A stretch of DNA of 15,849 bases, from NCBI GenBank assembly GCA_028684915.1, contig JAQUEZ010000139.1, positions 1 to 15,849 of the forward strand, read 5' to 3'. Within the stretch, counting starts at the first letter, position 1. Every line of letters starts with the position of its first letter. The notes under the pieces were generated by a model, which made no database searches, had not been told where the DNA came from, and worked only from the letters and a program-made list of their open reading frames with translations. Below, one piece after another: positions 1 to 5,674 of the stretch. Source of the stretch: Desulfobulbus sp. Its GTDB lineage: Bacteria > Desulfobacterota > Desulfobulbia > Desulfobulbales > Desulfobulbaceae. Made by a program: the position numbers and the translations under genes.

Positions 1-93
1 GTAGGTGAGAGAGGCGTCTTTACGGATAAAACCGATATTTTGGTTGATAAGGGTCAGGCCTTCCGGAAAGATGGGGAGTTGAAGTTGAGGCAT
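1..93 (-). CDS. N-terminal fragment of a probable transposase (runs off the window)
   Basis: The minus strand opens with an ATG at 93-91 and reads 31 codons without a stop to the window edge (MPQLQLPIFPEG..., then LINQNIGFIRKDA). The opening pattern M-P-x-[LM]-Q-L-P-[IL]-F-P followed by a glycine-rich turn resembles, from memory, the N-terminus of transposase/helix-turn-helix proteins of the ISNCY type common in Desulfobacterota. No catalytic domain is inside the window, so the family call rests on this short stretch only. It is the leftmost of several mobile-element pieces here, which fits. It could instead be an unrelated hypothetical gene. Confidence 0.45.
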   Translation of the reverse strand, partial: MPQLQLPIFPEGLTLINQNIGFIRKDASLTY

Positions 94-475
94 GGTAACG
101 GTCCGATGCGGGGTGTCTGGGAAAGGGGATTTTTTGCTATCATATCGAAATCCGCTGCCGTCATAAATCGCCTTTGTGGGCCGTTCTGGATATTTGATTT
201 AATTTCTGAGGGTTAAAGCTCAGCGGAGGTACCAGGTGAAATTGTCGAGATCAGGAGGTCTGCCCTTAGGAAGAGGAGCAGATGCACCTGTTTACTTACT
301 CTATGCATTGTTCGTAAATTCAATGCGGCCCGGTATCCGTCAAACTGAATCCGGGCCGGGCTGCATAGGGGAGAAGGGCTCGAAAGGCCCCTATATTCAA
401 GTTTTCGTGCAGTGGAAGAATCACCAAACGCGAGACACGGCTATAGCTACTTTTTTGATAAGATTTTGGTGGGTA
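94..475. other. Non-coding stretch with strong hairpins (322-393)
   Basis: No credible gene is seen here. Two adjacent inverted repeats stand out. GGCCCGG at 327-333 pairs with CCGGGCC at 351-357, extended outward by ATGC (323-326) with GCAT (363-366). TAGGGG at 366-371 pairs with CCCCTA at 388-393. The motif ATTCAA flanks the pair on both sides. Such back-to-back hairpins suggest a structured RNA or the end of a mobile element, but I recognise no family. A long open frame on the plus strand across this stretch has no ribosome binding site and no protein-like composition. Confidence 0.35.
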
Positions 476-712
476 CTAGATGTACTGCCAGACTTTGCCG
501 ATTGTTGTTTCCATAACGGCAACGGCGCAAAGATCGCTGTAGGCGATTTCGAAAAGTTCGGCCCGAAGCCTCCCTTCCCCCTGCCTTTTGTTAAAGGCGT
601 CCATTACTGCAATGGCGTCACTGAGGGTGTGCGATTGTGGAGAGCTGCCGTCATGCGTCCTCGGGTGATAGCCAATGTAAATGGTTTTGACCTTTTCCTG
701 TTCTCTGTTCAT
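476..712 (-). CDS. Small hypothetical protein (78 aa)
   Basis: The minus-strand ORF starts at ATG 712-710 behind an AGGACAGGAA sequence that can serve as a ribosome binding site, and stops with TAG. The product begins MNREQEKVKTIYIGYHPRTH and is mixed alpha/beta, soluble, acidic to neutral, with no signal peptide or membrane segment and two internal histidines. I do not recognise a family. It stands alone between structured non-coding stretches, about 410 bases downstream of rsgA on the same strand. Balanced amino-acid composition and the ribosome binding site argue that it is real; the lack of any recognised homologue keeps confidence modest. Confidence 0.45.
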   Translation of the reverse strand: MNREQEKVKTIYIGYHPRTHDGSSPQSHTLSDAIAVMDAFNKRQGEGRLRAELFEIAYSDLCAVAVMETTIGKVWQYI

Positions 713-1122
713 TTCCTGTCCTCGTTGGCCTGTTGCTCTGTGTTCGATCCTGGTGGCGGTATCCGTAATCCGGTCTGGGGTTTGGGGTTTGGGGTTTCAG
801 TGATTTTCCTTAGTCTACGCTTAGTTACTTTTCATGTGGGTCCAGAGCTATGTTTTGCAAATCCATTCGCACCTAAAGTGAGCCCGCTTGCAAGTAAACG
901 GCGGCCGAAACCCCGCCCAAAGGACGGGGTTTTACAGGACTGAATAAAATGGGTCCGGCCTCATTTATAGTCGCAAATAATCTGAGCCCAATTTGCCCTT
1001 GTGTGCAAGTCCCCAATAGGCTGCAAATCAATCAGCATCTTGACGTCTGGCTTAGCCTAGCCGCACCGAAAGCCTGCTGGTGGAGGTGTGCAGGTCTTGA
1101 TTATGTTTTTGTTTTGCAAACA
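713..1122. other. Intergenic stretch, G-rich tract and hairpin only
   Basis: This stretch lies downstream of rsgA and upstream of the 78-aa ORF, both on the minus strand. It holds three GGGG runs separated by TTT at 777-794 and the hairpin at 908-933 described separately. Plus-strand open frames here look like chance. No RNA gene is recognised. Confidence 0.3.
908..933. terminator. Terminator-like hairpin
   Basis: AAACCCCG (908-915) and CGGGGTTT (925-932) form a perfect 8-bp stem with a 9-base loop, followed by one more T on the plus strand. The A/T ends could serve as a weak bidirectional terminator. It lies about 190 bases past the rsgA stop, so it may limit read-through from rsgA, but the U-tract is short and the assignment is tentative. 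Confidence 0.35.
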
Positions 1123-2244
1123 TTATTTCCATTGCTGATTTCTCCTGTTTTTCAAATCTTTCACTTTTTTTGAAATATGCTGCCACCGCTCTTTTTCCAC
1201 TCTGTCGGCGCTTTTGTTTTGACGCTCGCGGCTGTAGTCAAGCTCATTGTTCAGCTTGATATAGTTGTTCAGCCGTCTGGAGGATATTTCTCCTGTGGCT
1301 ATCGCTTCAAGCACCCGACATCCAGGCTCGCAGGTATGCGTACAATTGCTGAACCTGCATTGTCCGGCTAATGCCTGAATATCAGGGAATGCACTTGTAC
1401 TGTCAATTACTTGCCGAGATAGGCCGATTTCCCTGATGCCTGGGTTATCAATCACCATTCCGCCCCCGGGCAGAAGAAACAGGTCACGGCTTGTTGTAGT
1501 ATGCCGGCCTTTACCCACCCTTTCCCCGACCGCCTGGGTTTGTCTGATGTTTTTCCCGGCAAGGTGATTGATCAGGGTGGATTTGCCAGCACCCGATGAA
1601 CCGATTAAAACGGCCGTCCGGTGAGGATAGAGCAGTGTCGCAACACGCATAACCGCCTCAGTGTCATAAAGTGACAGCGGGTAAACCGGTACACCGTGAG
1701 CGATGGCTTCCACCTCGCAGACGAATTGCGCTGTTTTTTGCTGCAGGTCTGATTTGCTGAGCAAAATGATCGGCTCAATTCCGCAATGATAGACAAGGGT
1801 GAGGTATCGCTCGATCCTGGCAGGGTTATAATCCCTATCAAGACCGCAGACGATAAAGACAAAATCAAGGTTGGCTGCTATTCCCTGCTCGTCATATACT
1901 TCAGCATTCCGGCCGGATCTTCCTCCGGCTGCCTTTCTGGACAACAGATTATTTCTTGTAAATATGTTTGTAATAATCTGCTCGTTCACAAGAACCCAGT
2001 CGCCAACAACCGGATATATTCCTGTCGCCTGGTTATACAGCCGACCGGCCAGCGAAACGTGGAATACTTCATCCCCCTGCATTACTGAAAAAACATGCCT
2101 GTGTACCCCGACTACTCTTGCCGGAGTGGAATCGGAAGCTGAATTTTCGTATTGCTGTTGGAAAAATGGTGACCAACCCAGTTTTGCCAGTCTGAACGAA
2201 ACCGCACCTTCACCTACTCTACTGTTATTATGTAATTTCTGCAT
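1123..2244 (-). CDS. rsgA: Small ribosomal subunit biogenesis GTPase RsgA
   Basis: RsgA (YjeQ) is a circularly permuted GTPase that acts in late 30S subunit maturation in the cytosol. The 373-aa product has the permuted order typical of the family: an N-terminal OB-fold (about residues 40-100), then G4 (LSKSD, 162-166), G1 P-loop (GSSGAGKST, 215-223), the T-rich G2 region (GRHTTTSRD, about 246-254), G3 (DNPG, 266-269), and a C-terminal zinc-binding segment with C296, C301, H303 and C309 in the C-x4-C-x-H-x5-C spacing. G3 is usually DTPG, so the Asn is a mild oddity. The start ATG follows AGGGAAA by a normal spacing. The lysine/arginine-rich tail (about 340-373) is usual for RNA-binding members. 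It is the only clear housekeeping gene in the window, and no operon partner is visible. Confidence 0.95.
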   Translation of the reverse strand: MQKLHNNSRVGEGAVSFRLAKLGWSPFFQQQYENSASDSTPARVVGVHRHVFSVMQGDEVFHVSLAGRLYNQATGIYPVVGDWVLVNEQIITNIFTRNNLLSRKAAGGRSGRNAEVYDEQGIAANLDFVFIVCGLDRDYNPARIERYLTLVYHCGIEPIILLSKSDLQQKTAQFVCEVEAIAHGVPVYPLSLYDTEAVMRVATLLYPHRTAVLIGSSGAGKSTLINHLAGKNIRQTQAVGERVGKGRHTTTSRDLFLLPGGGMVIDNPGIREIGLSRQVIDSTSAFPDIQALAGQCRFSNCTHTCEPGCRVLEAIATGEISSRRLNNYIKLNNELDYSRERQNKSADRVEKERWQHISKKVKDLKNRRNQQWK

Positions 2245-2354
2245 ATCTATTTCCCTGTTGCGTTGTATACACAGCTGAGAACAAGTCGAATCTACGGTAT
2301 ACGGGAATACCGAAGCCGAAAGCTCGTCAGGCGTTAAAATTACGACGAAGAACA

Positions 2355-2506
2355 GTTACCGGAAAAAATGCGCAAAAATATTGCAGAGGTTCGACAGAAC
2401 CAAGAAGGAAGAGCAGCTGACATAGCCTCGGGGTGGTGTCCGAATCTGTCGCTGCGGCTTTGGAATCAATCGTCTGCCTGACTTACGCGGCGGTTTTTCC
2501 GGTAAC
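2355..2506. repeat. 152-bp element bounded by 13-bp perfect inverted repeats
   Basis: GTTACCGGAAAAA (2355-2367) is repeated inverted as TTTTTCCGGTAAC (2494-2506). The 126 bases between carry no credible gene. Size and ends resemble a MITE-like, non-autonomous element. I see no obvious target duplication at the flanks. A smaller hairpin (CGGTAT/ATACCG, 2295-2312) lies just outside it toward rsgA. Confidence 0.45.
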
Positions 2507-2539
2507 GTACAGCACAAGATCAATTGAATTGATGAACAT
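2483..2539 (-). CDS. Possible 18-aa peptide or truncated gene start
   Basis: ATG at 2539-2537 sits behind a strong ribosome binding site (TAGGAG, 5-base gap) and encodes MFINSIDLVLYVTGKTAA before TAA. The last codons fall inside the right inverted repeat of the 152-bp element, so this may be the start of a gene cut short by that element, or a chance ORF. No function can be assigned. Confidence 0.25.
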   Translation of the reverse strand: MFINSIDLVLYVTGKTAA

Positions 2540-2612
2540 AAAATCTCCTAAATGGATTGAATGACGAAAAACCGAATACAAAAGAACTGCCCACTTGTCA
2601 ACAGGCAGATTC

Positions 2613-2774
2613 TCAAAACTTGTCAATTCTGCAATCGAAATAGTTGCCGATACGCCGGATCGCCCTGGCGTAGGCGTCGATGTTTTTTGGCTGCAGACCG
2701 CCCAGCTTAAGGCATTGCAAATGTTGCTGGTACTGCATGTTGAAGCGGGGATCTTGCGGCAGAGTGGTGTTCAT
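2613..2774 (-). pseudogene. N-terminal remnant of a tyrosine recombinase
   Basis: Starting at ATG 2774-2772, directly behind GGAGG with a 5-base gap, the minus strand encodes 53 residues beginning MNTTLPQDPRF, with the pattern LQCLKLGGLQPKNIDAYARA. This matches the SAM-like core-binding N-terminal domain of site-specific tyrosine recombinases, in particular those I recall travelling beside IS91-type transposases (inference from memory). The reading frame breaks after RIDK, and the catalytic domain with R-H-R-Y residues is absent from the window. The break lies between two copies of ACTTGTCAA (2593-2601 and 2619-2627), which suggests a deletion or slippage. The start and ribosome binding site are intact, so a 53-aa stub could still be made. 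Confidence 0.6.
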
Positions 2775-2974
2775 TGTAACCTCCTTGGTAATGGTTGATG
2801 CGGCCACGCTTGCCTTTGCCCTACCGCTTTCTACCAATTACCGTATGCCGAGAGATTACAACATGTTCAATATGGACAAAGAGGATCGCTCGGGGCTTGT
2901 CTGCCGCGCAGCGGCTTCGTCCAATGGTGAAATAACCTGCCGGCCGAGGGATTGCCCACCTTTTAAGAACGCGG
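2775..2974. other. Gene-free spacer between recombinase stub and archaemetzincin gene
   Basis: On the minus strand this is the 3' flank of the archaemetzincin-like gene. GC-rich palindromes are present (for example GCCGCTGCGCGGC around 2909-2921), but I could not build a convincing attC site with matching outer boxes. An open frame that crosses it (2821-3063) looks like read-through of non-coding DNA. Confidence 0.3.
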
Positions 2975-4180
2975 CTAATTCCGGTCATGTTTATTGGCTT
3001 GTTCGAATTTTGATTTGAACCCAATTTTGCATTCAGGGCATAATGTTCCTTTTTTTGCATCATGCTCAGGCAGTGAATTTGGATATGCTCGCGCGCACAT
3101 TGGGTCAGTGCAATTTTTTATGCCATAAATTCGCCCAACAGAAGCAAGGCATTGCATTAATGTCCTTTTAATGAGTCTATCTTGATTAGGAATTTCATTA
3201 TTAAAATCAGCAGTGAATCGATGGTAAGATACGACTCCACCTAAACTACCTGCCCACCCAAAGAGAAAATTATAATCATTGGCATAAATATCGGCGTTAG
3301 TGATGCCAAGATATGCAACATTATTCCTCCGGTAAGAATTAACAGACTGAAATAATATAGAATTTAATTGATCAGCATTCCACTGTGGCTCTTTCCCGAT
3401 TGAGTCCTTAAGGTAAGCATTAAACTTTGCTATCTCTTCTATGCCAGAATTTCGTAGCAGGTATTTCATAAGTTTTAGGACATTATCTTCAGTTTTTAAA
3501 TCATCTTTGGTTAAGTCTAGCTTCTTCAAGCCATCAGCGACTTGAATATCGGCTATGTTCTTAATAAATTCCTTGCGTAGCCTACCAATAGTGGCTTGTC
3601 TGCGATCACGGCTGGAAGTGGGATATTTTGTGTTAATAGTTTGAATAAATACGGGAATGTGAAGTGTAATTGAAAGTTCTTCTTTAATGCGTGCGACTAG
3701 CCATTTATCGCACCCTTGAAATGGGACGAGCACAACACTGTAATCTGTTCCAGGCAGGGTGCTGATAGCTGTAAATTCAGGGAGAAGGTCTTTTTTAAGA
3801 ATTTTTCTTGCCCTTTCAATCAATGCATCGGTCTCTCCGTATTCAAAAACCAAAGCCGCTTTTTCTTCGGCTTTTGCCTGGTTTCCTTTCTTGGCTAGCA
3901 TTTCGGCATAAACAATCTGATATTTCAAATTCCAAGGAAAGTGTTCTAGGCCTTGAATAATATACTTCTCAGCATCATCCTGCTGATTCTCTTCAAGAAG
4001 GCGATCAACTAGCTTGAAAACAACGTCAATTTCTTTTCTAGCTGAAACATTTGGTGACTTCAGCACCTCATCGGCTTGCACTTTCAATTCTTTCAACGGA
4101 ATCGACGGTACTTCTTCTGAAGAGGTGTAGGTTGCCGAAACAAATAGCAATATGAGTGCCAAGGATATTATTTTTGACAT
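2975..4180 (-). CDS. Secreted TPR + archaemetzincin-fold protein with lost catalytic residues
   Basis: The start chosen is ATG 4180-4178, preceded by AGGAG with normal spacing; the longer frame upstream has no ribosome binding site and runs through the recombination site. The 401-aa product begins with a signal peptide (MSKIISLALILLFVSATYTS), then a TPR-like helical segment (about 45-130), then a domain with the archaemetzincin (peptidase M54) layout: LVPFQGC near 151, YLGITNADIYANDYNFLFG at about 290-308, VVSYHRF at 316, and a C-terminal cysteine region. The M54 consensus is HExxHxxGx3Cx4CxMx17CxxC. Here the matching positions read A346, S347, R350 and G353, with N356 just before the first cysteine. 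The His ligands and catalytic Glu are therefore gone, while the structural cysteines C357, C362, C381 and C384 remain. It is probably a non-catalytic binding protein in the periplasm or outside the cell. It is a stand-alone unit downstream of an attC-like site. Confidence 0.7.
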   Translation of the reverse strand: MSKIISLALILLFVSATYTSSEEVPSIPLKELKVQADEVLKSPNVSARKEIDVVFKLVDRLLEENQQDDAEKYIIQGLEHFPWNLKYQIVYAEMLAKKGNQAKAEEKAALVFEYGETDALIERARKILKKDLLPEFTAISTLPGTDYSVVLVPFQGCDKWLVARIKEELSITLHIPVFIQTINTKYPTSSRDRRQATIGRLRKEFIKNIADIQVADGLKKLDLTKDDLKTEDNVLKLMKYLLRNSGIEEIAKFNAYLKDSIGKEPQWNADQLNSILFQSVNSYRRNNVAYLGITNADIYANDYNFLFGWAGSLGGVVSYHRFTADFNNEIPNQDRLIKRTLMQCLASVGRIYGIKNCTDPMCARAYPNSLPEHDAKKGTLCPECKIGFKSKFEQANKHDRN

Positions 4181-4193
4181 TTCTTCTCCTATT

Positions 4194-4241
4194 ATCCAAC
4201 GTAAGCATCTGCGGCTCGCCCGCAGGATGTAGTTGTTGGAA
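4194..4241 (-). other. attC-like cassette recombination site
   Basis: Read on the minus strand, TTCCAAC (4241-4235) is followed by an imperfect palindrome and then GTTGGAT (4200-4194), which fits the attC R' consensus GTTRRRY. The inner arms are CTGCGG and CCGCAG around GCGAG, with an extra unpaired C beside CAT/ATG, as expected of attC extrahelical bases. The R' box ends 13 bases before the archaemetzincin start codon, with the ribosome binding site in between, which is the usual cassette arrangement. At 48 bp it is short for an attC, and the R'' box misses the consensus at its first base. A REP-type palindrome is the alternative. Confidence 0.5.
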
Positions 4242-4320
4242 TTAAGTATCATGTCCCCGAAACTCACTCCGGAACTCACTCCCGAGAAAAACCGTGGTCT
4301 GTCCTTTATTATTACGATGT
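4241..4320 (-). repeat. Relic of an intergenic repeat (RAYT/REP-type end) with a short tandem duplication
   Basis: Between the solute-binding protein gene and the attC-like site the minus strand carries GGACAGACCACGG and, further on, GGGGACATGATACTTAATTCC, split by two near-identical copies of GGAGTGAGTT (4261-4270 and 4273-4282 on the plus strand). From memory, such 'GGGGACA...CTTAATT' and 'GGACAGACCACGG' strings occur near REP-associated tyrosine transposase genes in Proteobacteria. No transposase remains here. The family assignment is from memory only. Confidence 0.3.
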
Positions 4321-4331
4321 CGTTGTTGAAG

Positions 4332-5054
4332 TCACAGCACATTTTCTGAGTTGTCTTTACAAAGAATAATATCAAACTGATTAGCAAGATCAGTATAATT
4401 TCTTACTTTAGTAAATGCCAAATAACTATTAACAATTTCTACTGGAGGATTAAGCGAAACTATTTTCGAACCTGCATCGTATTTATCAAGCAAATATTTA
4501 CCAACATCATAACTATTTATTACTAAATCGACTCTACCAGCAATTAATTTCTTTATATTTAATTCAAAGCTTCTCGATTCATCGATATTCGCAATCACAT
4601 TATCTTTAACATATCCATCAAATATCTTTCCGTACGATGTTTTACTAACCACTCCAATTCTGTATTTTTTTATACTGTTAACATCTCCGTTCCATTCAAT
4701 GGAAGAACCTATATTTGCAAAGAATACAAATGGCTGTTTAATCAATGGAACTTTGGTAAATAGTAATTTTTTTTCTCGCTCTGGTGTCTTTTTTAAGGAG
4801 AAATAGGCATCAACCTCACCATTTTCCACCATCAACAAACCACGAGCGATTGATAACATTTGTATATTTACACGCACACCCATTTTACCGAAGACATCAT
4901 TTATTTTATCAACAATTGGTCCCTTTACTTGATTTTCTTCAGAATAGATAAAAGGTGGATATTCAAGTGTTGCTATTACTATTTCCCTTTGCTTCGCATA
5001 AACTTGAATAGCAATAAGAATAAGAAAACATACGAGTATTCGTTTTAATAACAT
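4332..5054 (-). CDS. Periplasmic solute-binding protein, family 3 (orphan)
   Basis: The 240-aa product has a clear signal peptide (MLLKRILVCFLILIAIQVYA) and the fold markers of family 3 extracellular solute-binding proteins: an early strand leading to YPPFIY (about 33-38), GPIVDKINDVFGKMG (about 45-59), ARGLLMVENGEVDAYFSL (about 70-87) and IGVVSKTSYGKIF in the second lobe. Family members bind polar amino acids or related small ligands, usually for an ABC importer. No permease or ATPase gene lies nearby, so it may act as a stand-alone sensor or serve a transporter encoded elsewhere. The start ATG follows GAGG by 6 bases. The gene lies between a half attC-like site upstream and a complete one downstream, so it is best read as a cassette gene. 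It is clearly more AT-rich than its GC-rich neighbours, which suggests transfer. Confidence 0.8.
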   Translation of the reverse strand: MLLKRILVCFLILIAIQVYAKQREIVIATLEYPPFIYSEENQVKGPIVDKINDVFGKMGVRVNIQMLSIARGLLMVENGEVDAYFSLKKTPEREKKLLFTKVPLIKQPFVFFANIGSSIEWNGDVNSIKKYRIGVVSKTSYGKIFDGYVKDNVIANIDESRSFELNIKKLIAGRVDLVINSYDVGKYLLDKYDAGSKIVSLNPPVEIVNSYLAFTKVRNYTDLANQFDIILCKDNSENVL

Positions 5055-5098
5055 TTTTTCCTCATTAGTCTATTCTCTTTCCTGCGCCGAAGTCGTCA

Positions 5099-5123
5099 AC
5101 CTAACTAAATGTCTGCGGCATCG
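5099..5123 (-). other. Half attC-like site upstream of the solute-binding protein gene
   Basis: On the minus strand GCCGCAGACATTTAGTTAGGT ends in GTTAGGT, a perfect match to the attC R' consensus GTTRRRY, about 45 bases before the gene. It closely follows the right half of the site at 4194-4241 (GCCGCAGATGCTTACGTTGGAT). The complementary left half (expected ACCTAAC...) is not found next to it; IS110-type sequence begins instead. I read it as an attC cut by the insertion or by a later deletion. Confidence 0.4.
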
Positions 5124-5241
5124 CTACCAGATCCTCTACCAGCGCCGGGAGTTGAAACCGCTGCCATCCTTTCAGCTCAATTTTTCCAGGTATACCTGGA
5201 TATATACGGGATACTTGCAATGTTACAGAGAAGTATGGTGC

Positions 5242-5333
5242 TTGAATGTATAAGTGGAGAGGGTTGAAGGAAACCTCCAAGTGGTTCAAAATATTGCTGA
5301 CGCAAATGGCTGGGTCAAGGCAGGCTCGCCCAG
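5242..5333 (+). ncRNA. Bridge-RNA-like leader of the IS110 relic
   Basis: Two hairpins precede the transposase fragment. The first runs from TTGAA (5242-5246) to TTCAA (5285-5289), with an inner GGAG/CTCC stem and an unpaired internal loop on both sides. The second is CTGGG (5310-5314) with CCCAG (5329-5333) around a 14-base loop. IS110 elements are known to encode a bridge RNA upstream of the transposase gene with a target-binding and a donor-binding loop; position and two-loop layout fit. The exact RNA ends cannot be set by eye. Confidence 0.4.
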
Positions 5334-5356
5334 AAATAAACCACAAGGAGGTTTCA

Positions 5357-5653
5357 CTTTACTACATCGGGTTGGACATTCACAAGAAGATGATAGCCTA
5401 TTGCACCAAGACCTTAGACGGACGTCTTGTCGAACAAGGAAAGATGAGTGCAGACAGGAGCGCGGTTATTGAATGGGTCAAAGAATTGCCTGGCCCTTGG
5501 ATCGGGGCGCTGGAGGCTACCATTTTCACTGGCTGGATCTGCGATTTCCTCCGGCCACACGCGGTTGACTTAAAGGTGGCACATCCCGAGATGCTCAAGG
5601 CGATCACCACCGAAAAAGCCCTCATTCCTGGCCAAAAATTCACATTTTTTTAG
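5357..5653 (+). pseudogene. IS110-family transposase, N-terminal fragment
   Basis: The frame reads LYYIGLDIHKKMIAYC, which is the start of the DEDD (RuvC-like) domain of IS110-family transposases, with the first catalytic Asp in GLDIHKK. It continues through GALEATIFTGWICDFL (second acidic residue in EAT) and KVAHPEMLKAITTEK. It then ends at a stop after about 98 codons, where full-length members reach 300-400 residues, so the rest of the RuvC-like domain and the serine-containing C-terminal domain are lost. A strong AAGGAGG (5345-5351) stands at the right distance for a start at the LYY codons, but that codon is CTT, so the original start also seems mutated. The upstream ATG at 5246 lies inside the hairpin leader and is unlikely to be used. 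The element is inactive in cis. Confidence 0.75.
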
Positions 5654-5674
5654 CAACTTGCACCATCTCTGACA

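Noticed and set aside
236..943. 235-codon open frame on the plus strand
   Set aside because: It has no ribosome binding site, runs through strong hairpins and the G-rich tract, has biased composition rich in Pro, Phe and Cys, and lies opposite a better-supported small ORF.
2821..3063. 80-codon minus-strand frame overlapping the archaemetzincin gene
   Set aside because: It is out of frame with the gene over the overlap, has no ribosome binding site and no protein-like pattern.
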